NCBI GenBank assembly: GCA_947589045.1
Contig: CANQBQ010000018.1
Location: 1 to 37,621 of the forward strand
DNA: 37,621 nucleotides
Reading direction: 5' to 3'
Source of the DNA: an uncultured Clostridia bacterium
Lineage (GTDB): Bacteria; Bacillota; Clostridia; Monoglobales; Monoglobaceae
Shown here one piece after another: positions 7,988 through 15,041 of the stretch (its first letter is position 1; each line of letters begins with the position of its first letter). The notes under the pieces are model-generated. The model ran no database searches and was not told the origin of the DNA. It worked only from the letters and a program-made list of their open reading frames with translations. A program made the translations under genes and the position numbers.

Positions 7988-10021
7988 ATGAAGCTAAGCG
8001 ATAATATCCGATACCTAAAGGGAATAGGCGAAAAGAGGGCGGAGCTTTTTGCAAGGCTCGGAATAAACACGATAGGCGACTTGCTCGCCTATTTTCCGCG
8101 CGGTTATGAGGACCGTTCTTCGGTCACGAAAATATCGGATGTTTCGGAGGGAGATGTGGTGTGCGTCAAAGGAATGGTTGCGGGCGGAGTGCGCCGCTTC
8201 CGCTCGGCACGGCGTATGCAGGTGGTGCAGACGGCGGTCAGCGACGGAAGCGGAATGTTAAAGCTCGTCTGGTTCAACGCGCCGTATGTCGAAAGAACTC
8301 TCTCTCAGGGCGGCGAATTTATATTTTGCGGCAAGGTCGTGCAGTCGGGCTTTGCCTATGAGATGATAAACCCGGTTATAGACCGTGAGGGCGGCGGGAA
8401 AACGGGTAAAATCATACCGATTTATTCCACGGTGAATGCCCTCCCCCAGCGCAATATACGCGAGGCTGTCGAGAACGCGTGGCGGGTGGTGGACGAACCG
8501 CTTGTTAACATAATACCGAGGGAAACCGAGCAGAGGTATAACCTTCTCGACGTGCAGTCCGCGGTGCAAAATATCCACTTTCCGCGCGACTTTGAGATTT
8601 TTTCGCGGGCGCGCCGCAGGCTGGTTTTTGAGGAATTTCTGATTTTGCAGACGGGAATACTTCTCTCCGCCGTGCCGAAGGAGGAAGGACGCGCGACCGC
8701 CGTCAACGACGTTCGAGCGGTGCGTACCTTTGCGGCGGGGCTGAAATTCAGTCTTACGGGCGCGCAAAAGCGCGTTATAAACGAGATATGCGGTGACCTT
8801 AAAAAGACGGTGCCTATGAACCGCCTCGTCCAGGGAGACGTGGGCTCGGGAAAGACCATAGTCGCGGCGGCGGCTATGTTTGAGGTCGCGTCTTGCGGAT
8901 ACCAGGCCGCGCTTATGGCGCCGACCGAAATACTGGCGGAGCAGCATTTCAGAGGGCTTAAAGAGATGTTTGAGCCGTATGGCGTTAAAGTCGCTTTTTT
9001 GAGCGGCGGGCAAAAGGCTAAGGAAAAGCGCGAAAGTCTGGAACTGATACGCTCGGGCGAGGCTAAAATCGCGGTCGGAACACACGCGCTTTTGACCGAG
9101 AATGTCGACTTTGAAAATCTCGTGCTTGCGGTGACCGACGAACAGCACCGCTTCGGAGTGCGTCAGCGCGCCGCGCTGTCGGACAAGGGCGCGAACATAC
9201 ATACTCTCGTTATGACGGCAACCCCGATACCGCGCACCCTCTCGCTCGTGCTGTACGGCGACCTTGACGTGTCGGTTATCGACGAATTGCCGCCCGGCAG
9301 GAAAAGGGTGGCAACGTATACGGCAAACGAGAAGATGCGCCGCAGGGTGGAGCTTATGGTCGAAAAAGAGCTGGAGAGCGGCGGTCAGGCATACATAGTT
9401 TGTCCGCTTGTCGAGGAGTCGGATGTGCTTGACGCAAAGTCGGCGGTGGAGTATGCGGAGCATTTGAAGAAAGGCATACTCGGCAAATTTAATATCGACA
9501 TTATCCACGGAAAGATGAAAGCGGCGGAGAAGGACGAGGTTATGCACCGCTTTATACGCGGAGAAACGCAGATTTTGGTGTCGACGACCGTTATCGAGGT
9601 CGGTGTTGACGTTCCGAATGCGTCGATTATGATAGTCGAAAGTGCGGAACGCTTCGGACTTTCACAGCTCCATCAGCTTCGCGGACGCGTCGGACGCGGT
9701 GAGCGGCGTTCCTACTGCATACTATTTTGCGAAAATACCGGCGGCGTTGCGGGAGAGCGAATGAAGATAATGTGTGAGACCGACGACGGATTTGAAATTT
9801 CGGAAAAGGATTTGCAGATACGCGGACCCGGCGAAATGTTCGGAACGCGCCAGCACGGACTTCCGAATATGAAAATTGCGAATTTCTATACCGATATGGA
9901 CGTTTTAAAGGAGGCACAGACCGCGGCGAGGGAGATACTCGACGCAGACCCCGAACTTAAGGAGCACCCCGCTTTGCGCGAAAAGGTCGAGGAAAAGTTT
10001 GCGGAAACGGTGCTTAATTAG
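7988..10021 (+). CDS. recG: ATP-dependent DNA helicase RecG
   Basis: This 677-residue superfamily 2 helicase has full RecG length. The N-terminal wedge/OB region (about residues 1-240) includes 'LKGIGEKRAELFARLGI' and 'YFPRGYEDRS'. Motif I is 'GDVGSGKT' near 284-291, motif II 'DEQHRFG' near 383, motif III 'MTATPIPRT', and the C-terminal helicase lobe has 'VSTTVIEVGVDVPNA' and 'QLRGRVGRG'. RecG remodels stalled forks and Holliday junctions. ATG 7988 follows GGGGTAAATGA, 18 bases after the Asp23 gene. The stop codon lies 13 bases before the first copy of a 31-base direct repeat that bounds an AT-rich cassette. Confidence 0.97.
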   Translation: MKLSDNIRYLKGIGEKRAELFARLGINTIGDLLAYFPRGYEDRSSVTKISDVSEGDVVCVKGMVAGGVRRFRSARRMQVVQTAVSDGSGMLKLVWFNAPYVERTLSQGGEFIFCGKVVQSGFAYEMINPVIDREGGGKTGKIIPIYSTVNALPQRNIREAVENAWRVVDEPLVNIIPRETEQRYNLLDVQSAVQNIHFPRDFEIFSRARRRLVFEEFLILQTGILLSAVPKEEGRATAVNDVRAVRTFAAGLKFSLTGAQKRVINEICGDLKKTVPMNRLVQGDVGSGKTIVAAAAMFEVASCGYQAALMAPTEILAEQHFRGLKEMFEPYGVKVAFLSGGQKAKEKRESLELIRSGEAKIAVGTHALLTENVDFENLVLAVTDEQHRFGVRQRAALSDKGANIHTLVMTATPIPRTLSLVLYGDLDVSVIDELPPGRKRVATYTANEKMRRRVELMVEKELESGGQAYIVCPLVEESDVLDAKSAVEYAEHLKKGILGKFNIDIIHGKMKAAEKDEVMHRFIRGETQILVSTTVIEVGVDVPNASIMIVESAERFGLSQLHQLRGRVGRGERRSYCILFCENTGGVAGERMKIMCETDDGFEISEKDLQIRGPGEMFGTRQHGLPNMKIANFYTDMDVLKEAQTAAREILDADPELKEHPALREKVEEKFAETVLN

Positions 10022-10033
10022 AGATATAATCCG

Positions 10034-10064
10034 AAAAATCTTGAAATAAAATGTGATAACTTAT
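10034..10064 (+). repeat. 31-base direct repeat, left copy
   Basis: The 31 bases at 10034-10064 (beginning AAAAATCTTGAAATAAAA and ending GATAACTTAT) recur exactly at 11039-11069. The match stops abruptly on both sides: G versus T before it, A versus T after it. This copy lies just after the recG stop codon. The two copies bracket about 974 AT-rich bases carrying two genes. Confidence 0.9.
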
Positions 10065-10078
10065 AGGAGGCGGTAAAA

Positions 10079-10618
10079 GTGAAAAGAGCTATAATATATG
10101 TGACGACTTGCTTTTGCATAGTTTTTTCGGTAATGATGAGCATTGTAACAGAAACGAATGTAGGCGCAGATACGTTGAGTGATAAAGGAACAATTTTTGT
10201 AAACAATGTTAAACTTGATACGGTTGATACGATAGTAATAGATAACGACGAAATGCAAGTTCCATTGCGCACAGTATTAGAAGCCCTTGGTTCAACAGTT
10301 ATTTGGGAGAAAAGCACAGGTAATGTTTATTTTGATTATGCAGGTGTAGTATATGTATGTAGGTTTAAAATGATTGAAAGGGAAAATTTTTCGCCACTAT
10401 ATTTTGTGCTTATTTGTAATGTTGCAAATATAAATTCAGAGCGCAATGATGATTATATTCAATTGAATCAAATGTCTGCCGATGGATCATATCATGTAAT
10501 AAACGATAGAATATATCTTCGTCAGCAGACTGCTCAGCGACTATTTGAATCGCTGGGTTGCAAGGTGGATATTGATATAGAGCAAAATATATTAAGTATA
10601 ACAACAGTAACACCGTAG
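10079..10618 (+). CDS. Secreted copper-amine-oxidase-N-like (stalk) domain protein
   Basis: This 179-residue protein has a signal peptide-like start ('RAIIYVTTCFCIVFSVMMSIV'). It then shows the stalk-domain pattern seen in 'copper amine oxidase N-terminal domain' proteins: 'IFVNNVKLDTV', 'MQVPLRTVLEALGSTVIWEKSTGNVYFDYAG', and a second repeat at 'INDRIYLRQQTAQRLFESLGCKVDIDIEQNILSIT'. No catalytic domain is attached, so it is probably a cell-surface or secreted binding or structural module; the function is unknown. The GTG start has a strong AGGAGG at 10065-10070, which begins immediately after the left direct repeat. The codons are far more AT-rich than those of recG, suggesting a foreign origin. 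TATAAT at 10025-10030 might serve as a -10 element. Confidence 0.75.
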   Translation: MKRAIIYVTTCFCIVFSVMMSIVTETNVGADTLSDKGTIFVNNVKLDTVDTIVIDNDEMQVPLRTVLEALGSTVIWEKSTGNVYFDYAGVVYVCRFKMIERENFSPLYFVLICNVANINSERNDDYIQLNQMSADGSYHVINDRIYLRQQTAQRLFESLGCKVDIDIEQNILSITTVTP

Positions 10619-10677
10619 TTGAATATGTACAATGATGCGGATATTAGTGTGAAGTTTGAAAGGGCGGTGTACTATAA

Positions 10678-11040
10678 ATGAAAAAATACATTGCATTGCT
10701 TTTTACTTTTTTTATTGTTGCAATTTGCAGCATTATTATTTATCATTGGATGAGTACAACAGAAGTGGAAATGCTTAGTCAAACTCATATAAAACTAATA
10801 ATTGATAATAATCAAATTGTTGATTATAAAGACTTTATAAATCCTAAGGGGTCGCTGGAAGTTTTAAACAATATTGACATAAGTATAAGGTTACAAATAG
10901 CCGACTATATGAAGGAGAATAATTTAAAATTAAAAGCAGGAAATCATTATGTCCGAAAAAGGGTTATGAGTGATAATAATGATATCGGGACATTAGAGGA
11001 ACATTTAAAGTACTTTAATTTTGAAAAAATAGATACATAA
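10678..11040 (+). CDS. Unknown small membrane-anchored protein
   Basis: This 120-residue protein has one N-terminal hydrophobic helix ('YIALLFTFFIVAICSIIIYHW', residues 4-24). About 95 residues predicted outside the membrane follow, ending in 'IADYMKENNLKLKAGNHYVRK' and 'LEEHLKYFNFEK'. This tail loosely resembles the small N-terminal subdomain of YceG/MltG-type proteins (a 'yLkenglklkaG.Y' pattern), without the catalytic part. I would not assign a function on that alone. It is very AT-rich, lies 59 bases after the stalk-domain gene, has AAGGGCGGTG upstream, and its stop codon overlaps the right 31-base repeat. It is probably co-transferred with its neighbour. Confidence 0.65.
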   Translation: MKKYIALLFTFFIVAICSIIIYHWMSTTEVEMLSQTHIKLIIDNNQIVDYKDFINPKGSLEVLNNIDISIRLQIADYMKENNLKLKAGNHYVRKRVMSDNNDIGTLEEHLKYFNFEKIDT

Positions 11041-11069
11041 AAATCTTGAAATAAAATGTGATAACTTAT
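11039..11069 (+). repeat. 31-base direct repeat, right copy
   Basis: This is an exact copy of 10034-10064. Its first two bases are the last two bases of the stop codon of the 120-residue gene, and its last base is the first base of a possible TTGCGG -35 element. Confidence 0.9.
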
Positions 11070-11097
11070 TGCGGTTTGGCAATAAAAATGATAATAT
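11069..11097 (+). promoter_or_regulatory. Possible promoter for the Gfo/Idh/MocA gene
   Basis: TTGCGG at 11069-11074 and TAATAT at 11092-11097 are spaced by 17 bases. A start near 11104 would exclude the upstream TTG codon at 11103 and support GTG 11175 as the translation start. Confidence 0.5.
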
Positions 11098-11174
11098 TAT
11101 AGTTGCGGCGGAGCGGTCTGTTTTGCGGCTCCGTCGGCGAGATTGGGAAAATTTTTTCGGGAGGTAGTTCACAG

Positions 11175-12323
11175 GTGGACGGCAAGGTTAAAATTTTATT
11201 GGTGGGAGCGGGCGGCTACGGACATATGTATGTCAACGCAATCCTCGATGAACTTTATGAGTCGGAAGATTATCCGATAGAAGCGGTCGGTGTTATTGAC
11301 CCCGTTCATACCTCTCCGAGCTACATAAGAATGGTCGAAGCGGGCGTTCCCGAGTACGACAGTATGGAGCAGTTTTATAAGGACAACACCGCAGATTTGT
11401 GCATAATAAGTACGCCGATAAGCCTGCATAAGGAGCAGGTAATATGTGCGCTCAGGCACGGCAGTAATGTGCTGTGCGAAAAGCCGGCGGCGGGCTGCGT
11501 GCAGGACATAAAGGATATGATAGAGGCTCGGAAACAGGCGGGCAAGTTTGTTTCGGTGGGCTTTCAGCTTTCGTACTCTCAGCCCGTGCTTGATTTGAAA
11601 AAGGACATCATAAACGGCGTGTGGGGCAAGCCCGTTTTGATAAAAAGCATAACTATGTTTCCGAGGTCGTATAAGTATTTCGGAAGGAGCGGCTGGGTAG
11701 GCAAAAAGTATTCCCGAAACGGCGTTGCCATAATGGACAGTATCGCGAACAACGCGGCGGCTCACGCTCTGCACAACGTCTTTTTTATACTCGGAAAGGA
11801 ATTGAACAGGGCGGATATGCCTGTGTCGTGCGACTGCCGCCTGTACCGCGCAAACGATATTGAGACCTACGACGGCGTCTCGGCGGTGTTTAAGACCGAA
11901 AGCGGTGCGGACATTCTCTACTATGCGGCGCACCCGGTGGAGCATACCTTCGGTCCCGCGTTTGAGTTTATATTTGAAAACGGAAAAATCGCGCTCGGTA
12001 TTGACAATAAAAACGTGGTCGGCGTGTTCTCGGACGGAACCGTTAAGGACTACGGCAACGTCGGTGGGCACCTCTCGAAGCTGTTCAGCGCGGTCGATAC
12101 GGTTTTGGGGCGGGGAGACAAGATTTACTGCGGACTTGAAACCGCTCTTCCGCACGCGACCGCAGTGGAAATGCTCGACCGCGAAATGGAAAAGGGTAAT
12201 GTTATGCGGTTTGGCGGCTCGGACGTTAAAACCGTGAAGATGAAAGACGAGGACGGCATAATAATAAAGGGTCTTGAAGAAAAATTCCTGCATGGCTTTA
12301 AAGACGGCGTGCTTGTTAAATAG
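11175..12323 (+). CDS. Gfo/Idh/MocA family oxidoreductase
   Basis: This 382-residue protein has an N-terminal Rossmann fold ('KILLVGAGGYGHMYV' near residue 5-19). Next come 'LCIISTPISLHKEQVICALRHGSNVLCEKPAAG', which carries the family's EKP motif, and a C-terminal beta-sheet domain. Family members use NAD(P) to oxidise or reduce sugars, inositols or related substrates; the substrate here is unknown. GTG 11175 is chosen because GGGAGG at 11159-11164 lies upstream and the Rossmann strand follows at once; an upstream TTG at 11103 would add 24 unlikely residues. It is followed after 11 bases by a gene for an unknown anchored protein, probably in the same transcript. Confidence 0.88.
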   Translation: MDGKVKILLVGAGGYGHMYVNAILDELYESEDYPIEAVGVIDPVHTSPSYIRMVEAGVPEYDSMEQFYKDNTADLCIISTPISLHKEQVICALRHGSNVLCEKPAAGCVQDIKDMIEARKQAGKFVSVGFQLSYSQPVLDLKKDIINGVWGKPVLIKSITMFPRSYKYFGRSGWVGKKYSRNGVAIMDSIANNAAAHALHNVFFILGKELNRADMPVSCDCRLYRANDIETYDGVSAVFKTESGADILYYAAHPVEHTFGPAFEFIFENGKIALGIDNKNVVGVFSDGTVKDYGNVGGHLSKLFSAVDTVLGRGDKIYCGLETALPHATAVEMLDREMEKGNVMRFGGSDVKTVKMKDEDGIIIKGLEEKFLHGFKDGVLVK

Positions 12324-12334
12324 GAGCGGGCATT

Positions 12335-12856
12335 ATGAAGAATATGAAGAAAAAATATATTGTTTCCATAATCGCGGCGGTCATTGTCTTTGTAATGGCG
12401 GCAGGGATATATTTATTATATCCGCGTCCGCTTGAGATTTCAGTTGCAAAAATAACATTAACTGAAGAGGATACGATAGCTTTTATCTTAGAAGTAAGAA
12501 ACTCCAATATATTTAAATACTATGATTCTTGCGGATGTATGTTTGGAGAAAAAAGCGATATAATTACAGATGATCATGCGAAACCGGTTTTTCATTATTA
12601 CATCGACAACGACGCCATAAATCCGGCAGGTATTTTCGGAAAGATAAACGGAGAAGATTATATAACGCATTGTTCATATAACTTTCATATTCGTAAAGGT
12701 TTGAGTAAAGCTTTGAGCGAGGAAGAAATCTTGAATGAATTAGCCAAAACCACTGTAATAATGGGCGATTATTATGATGGCGTGAAAAAAATACATAAAA
12801 TTTCCAATGAAGTATACTTAAAGGTAGATGAGTCAGCTGCTGAATACTTGAATTAA
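12335..12856 (+). CDS. Unknown membrane-anchored protein
   Basis: This 173-residue protein starts with a short basic stretch and one hydrophobic helix ('YIVSIIAAVIVFVMAAGIYLLY', residues 8-29). An extracytoplasmic domain of about 140 residues follows. Visible features are 'DSCGCMFGEKSD' (a CxC pair), 'VFHYYIDNDAINPAGIFGKINGEDYITHCSYNFHIRKGLSKALSEEEILNELAK' and an acidic tail. I recognise no family. It starts 11 bases after the oxidoreductase stop, with GGAG only weakly placed. The AT content rises through the gene, unlike the oxidoreductase, which suggests a separate origin. Confidence 0.7.
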   Translation: MKNMKKKYIVSIIAAVIVFVMAAGIYLLYPRPLEISVAKITLTEEDTIAFILEVRNSNIFKYYDSCGCMFGEKSDIITDDHAKPVFHYYIDNDAINPAGIFGKINGEDYITHCSYNFHIRKGLSKALSEEEILNELAKTTVIMGDYYDGVKKIHKISNEVYLKVDESAAEYLN

Positions 12857-12882
12857 AACAAAAAAACAGGTAAAAATATAGC

Positions 12883-12911
12883 TTGACAAAAAATGGCAAC
12901 GGTGATATAAT
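12883..12911 (+). promoter_or_regulatory. Consensus promoter for the cold-shock gene
   Basis: TTGACA at 12883-12888 and TATAAT at 12906-12911 have a 17-base spacer, a perfect sigma-A promoter. The 5' leader would be about 40 bases, short compared with the long cold-responsive leaders of enterobacterial cspA. Confidence 0.9.
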
Positions 12912-12958
12912 CACTTTGACCGTATGGATTTACGGTTGTAAAGAATGGAGGTATTTTT

Positions 12959-13156
12959 ATGAAAGGAAAGGTAAAGTGGTTTAACTCCGAAAAGGGCTTT
13001 GGCTTTATTGAGAGCGAGAGCGGTACCGATGTTTTCGTGCATTTTTCGGCAATCGAGATGGACGGATACAAGACGCTGGAGGAAGGCGCGGAAGTTGAAT
13101 TTGATGTTGTCGAAGGCGCAAAGGGTCCCCAGGCTGCCGCTGTTAAGCGCGTTTAA
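12959..13156 (+). CDS. Cold-shock domain protein (CspA/CspB family)
   Basis: This 65-residue protein is a complete cold-shock domain. It has RNP1 'KGFGFIE' at residues 13-19 and RNP2 'VFVHFSAI' at 26-33, with the usual start '[13 protein letters not shown]'. It binds single-stranded RNA and DNA as an RNA chaperone. Its own consensus promoter and a terminator at 13217-13245 make it a single-gene unit. ATGGAGGTATTTTT precedes the ATG. Confidence 0.97.
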   Translation: MKGKVKWFNSEKGFGFIESESGTDVFVHFSAIEMDGYKTLEEGAEVEFDVVEGAKGPQAAAVKRV

Positions 13157-13216
13157 TTATATAAAATTTATATAAAAGCGTACGATTAACCGAATTAAAC
13201 TTAAAACTTAAAACGG

Positions 13217-13245
13217 AAATCGGCTCTGACGGAGCCGATTTTTTG
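13217..13245 (+). terminator. Rho-independent terminator after the cold-shock gene
   Basis: AATCGGCTC at 13218-13226 pairs with GAGCCGATT at 13232-13240 around a 5-base loop and is followed by TTTT. Confidence 0.88.
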
Positions 13246-13269
13246 TAGTTGAAATCAGGAGGTTGCAAA

Positions 13270-14157
13270 ATGGCAGACAAGCTCACAAAGGGCATTACAA
13301 AAGACAGAGGACTTAGAATATATGCGGTTTCGACCACCGAAACGGTGCAGACGGCGCAGACACTGCACGGACTTTTTCCGACTCCGTCCGCCGCGCTCGG
13401 CAGGGTTTTGACCGCGGGTGTACTTATGGGGTCTATGCTGAAGGAGGACGACGGCAACATTACCATACAAATTAAGGGCGGCGGAGCGATAGGCACGATA
13501 ATAGTCGTGGCGGGCTCCGACGGCTTTGTAAAGGGCTGTGTCGGCAATCCCAAGCTGGATATTCCGCTGCGCCCCGACGGTAAGCTCAATGTCGGCGGTG
13601 CGGTCGGCACCGACGGTTTTGTTAACATAATCAAAGATTTGAAGCTCAAGGAGCCGTATGTCGGCTATGTTCCGATACAGACGGGAGAAATAGCGGAGGA
13701 TTTGGCGTACTACTATCAGCAGTCGGAGCAGACCGCGAGCGCGGTAGGCTTGGGCGTTCTGGTAAATCCCGATTGCAGTATAAAGTGCGCGGGCGGTTTT
13801 ATAGTGCAGGTTATGCCCGACTGCCCCGAGGAAACTCTTTCCGCGCTTGAAAAAAGGCTCGAAACTCTGCCGACCTTTAATGTGATGCAGGAGCAGGGTA
13901 TGGACAATTCCGAGATAATAAGACAAATTCTGGGTGAGGAAAACACCGAGATTTTGGAGGAGAGCGAAGTCGGCTACCGATGTGATTGCAGTACAGAAAG
14001 AATGGAGCGCGCCATTGTGAGTTTAGGCAGGTCGGAAATTCAAAATATGATTGACGAGACGGGTGACGCGGAGATAGTGTGCCATTTTTGCAACAAAGCA
14101 TATCATTTTAACCGCGAACAGCTTATCGAGCTTGCCGAAAAGTGCGGCAGAGAATAG
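13270..14157 (+). CDS. hslO: Hsp33 redox-regulated chaperone HslO
   Basis: This 295-residue protein matches Hsp33. The N-terminal domain has 'VSTTETVQTAQTLHGLFPTPSAALGRVLTAGVLM' and 'IQIKGGGAIGTIIVVAG'. The C-terminal zinc switch has four cysteines in a CxC...CxxC pattern ('YRCDCSTERMERAIVSLG' and 'IVCHFCNKAYHF'). Oxidation of these cysteines releases zinc and activates holdase function in the cytoplasm. ATG 13270 is preferred to 13249 because AGGAGG lies at 13258-13263, upstream of 13270. No clear promoter is visible between the preceding terminator and the start. Confidence 0.95.
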   Translation: MADKLTKGITKDRGLRIYAVSTTETVQTAQTLHGLFPTPSAALGRVLTAGVLMGSMLKEDDGNITIQIKGGGAIGTIIVVAGSDGFVKGCVGNPKLDIPLRPDGKLNVGGAVGTDGFVNIIKDLKLKEPYVGYVPIQTGEIAEDLAYYYQQSEQTASAVGLGVLVNPDCSIKCAGGFIVQVMPDCPEETLSALEKRLETLPTFNVMQEQGMDNSEIIRQILGEENTEILEESEVGYRCDCSTERMERAIVSLGRSEIQNMIDETGDAEIVCHFCNKAYHFNREQLIELAEKCGRE

Positions 14158-14256
14158 ATTTGAAGCGCAAATCTCGGAAAAAGATAGAAAAAGAGAGCAA
14201 GAGAAAGATAAATTGATGTAAATGAACTTAATCGGCTGTAATCGTCGGCGTTATTC

Positions 14257-14285
14257 TTGACGAAAGGATATAATATCTGTATAAT
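14257..14285 (+). promoter_or_regulatory. Promoter of the tRNA cluster
   Basis: TTGACG at 14257-14262 and TATAAT at 14280-14285 have a 17-base spacer. It lies about 37 bases upstream of tRNA-Val, as expected for a stable-RNA promoter. Confidence 0.85.
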
Positions 14286-14321
14286 ATTTCTTGTCGTCAG
14301 GACGCAGAGCAATTAAAGTAA

Positions 14322-14397
14322 GGGCGCTTAGCTCAGCTGGGAGAGCATCTGCCTTACAAGCAGAGGGTCATAGGTTCGAGCCCTATAGCGCCCACCA
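14322..14397 (+). tRNA. tRNA-Val (anticodon TAC)
   Basis: This is a full cloverleaf. The acceptor arms are GGGCGCT and AGCGCCC, the anticodon stem is TCTGC/GCAGA with loop CTTACAA (anticodon TAC), and the T arm is ATAGG-TTCGAGC-CCTAT. The CCA end is encoded. Confidence 0.97.
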
Positions 14398-14426
14398 GAA
14401 TTGCTCATTGTGGGAGCATGGATAGT

Positions 14427-14446
14427 TCGGCTGAGCCGATTTTTTT
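14427..14446 (+). terminator. Weak terminator-like hairpin between tRNA-Val and tRNA-Asp
   Basis: TCGGC and GCCGA form a 5-base stem around TGA, followed by seven T residues. It may partially terminate after tRNA-Val or act in processing; the short stem keeps confidence low. Confidence 0.5.
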
Positions 14447-14453
14447 ATGTATT

Positions 14454-14530
14454 GGCCCGGTAGTTCAGTTGGTTAGAATGCCAGCCTGTCACGCTGGAGG
14501 TCGTGGGTTCGAGCCCCATCCGGGTCGCCA
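14454..14530 (+). tRNA. tRNA-Asp (anticodon GTC)
   Basis: The acceptor arms GGCCCGG and CCGGGTC include one G-T pair. The anticodon stem CCAGC/GCTGG holds loop CTGTCAC (anticodon GTC), and the T arm is GTGGG-TTCGAGC-CCCAT. CCA is encoded. Confidence 0.97.
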
Positions 14531-14562
14531 AAACTTCTCAGCGTAAGGTAGTGTTGATACTT

Positions 14563-14638
14563 GCCTCTGTAGCTCAGTCGGTAGAGCAGGGGACTGAAAA
14601 TCCCCGTGTCGGTGGTTCGATTCCGCCCGGAGGCACCA
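14563..14638 (+). tRNA. tRNA-Phe (anticodon GAA)
   Basis: The acceptor arms GCCTCTG and CGGAGGC include one T-G pair. The anticodon stem GGGGA/TCCCC holds loop CTGAAAA (anticodon GAA), and the T arm is GGTGG-TTCGATT-CCGCC. CCA is encoded. Confidence 0.97.
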
Positions 14639-14663
14639 CAATTTTTTGTAATTGCTAATATCT

Positions 14664-14738
14664 GCGGGAGTGGCTCAGTGGTAGAGCGTCACCTTGCCAA
14701 GGTGAACGTCGCGGGTTCGAATCCCGTCTTCCGCTCCA
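14664..14738 (+). tRNA. tRNA-Gly (anticodon GCC)
   Basis: The acceptor arms are GCGGGAG and CTTCCGC, with a G-T pair at one position. The anticodon stem TCACC/GGTGA holds loop TTGCCAA (anticodon GCC), and the T arm is GCGGG-TTCGAAT-CCCGT. CCA is encoded. Confidence 0.96.
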
Positions 14739-14739
14739 A

Positions 14740-14779
14740 GTATGATAAAAGACGCATAACCTTGCGTCTTTTATCATAC
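14740..14779 (+). repeat. Perfect 17-base inverted repeat between tRNA-Gly and tRNA-Cys
   Basis: The 17 bases at 14740-14756 are the exact reverse complement of 14763-14779, with a 6-base loop TAACCT. There is no T tract after the stem, only the TTTT within it. In RNA it would form a long hairpin between two tRNAs. A role in processing or partial termination is possible. Confidence 0.8.
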
Positions 14780-14793
14780 ATTTTAAATTATAC

Positions 14794-14868
14794 GGCACCA
14801 TAGCCAAGTGGTAAGGCAGAGCTCTGCAAAAGCTTTATGCCCCAGTTCAAATCTGGGTGGTGCCTCCA
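14794..14868 (+). tRNA. tRNA-Cys (anticodon GCA)
   Basis: The acceptor arms are GGCACCA and TGGTGCC. The anticodon stem GAGCT/AGCTT (one T-G type pair) holds loop CTGCAAA (anticodon GCA), and the T arm is CCCAG-TTCAAAT-CTGGG. CCA is encoded, and its final A is the first base of the following terminator stem. Confidence 0.96.
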
Positions 14869-14905
14869 AAAATCGGCAAGCTTCGAGAGAAGCTTGCCGA
14901 TTTTT
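14868..14905 (+). terminator. Strong terminator of the tRNA cluster
   Basis: A 17-base perfect stem (14868-14884 with 14889-14905) closes on a GAGA tetraloop, and its right arm ends in TTTTT. The left arm begins with the final A of the tRNA-Cys CCA. Confidence 0.93.
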
Positions 14906-14993
14906 GGAAAGTAATAAATTATAGAGAATAGTGAATGGGTGCGGTTCAAAATCACTTACATGATTATGTTTTAACTAATTTATGATGATAAAG

Positions 14994-15023
14994 TTGTCCA
15001 TTTTAGTTTTCGTGCGATACAAT
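14994..15023 (+). promoter_or_regulatory. Possible promoter for the small membrane protein gene
   Basis: TTGTCC at 14994-14999 and TACAAT at 15018-15023 have an 18-base spacer. A start near 15030 would give a very short leader that just contains the GAGGTGATT site before ATG 15042. Confidence 0.5.
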
Positions 15024-15041
15024 AAGGCTGAGGTGATTGAA

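Noticed and set aside
9999-10030. Promoter TTGCGG and TATAAT at the recG end
   Set aside because: The spacer is 20 bases, too long; only the TATAAT remains as a possible -10.
14162-14180. Terminator after hslO
   Set aside because: The GATTTG/CAAATC hairpin is short and no T tract follows.
14606-14803. Open frame of 65 residues in the tRNA region
   Set aside because: It runs through tRNA-Phe and tRNA-Gly and is explained by them.
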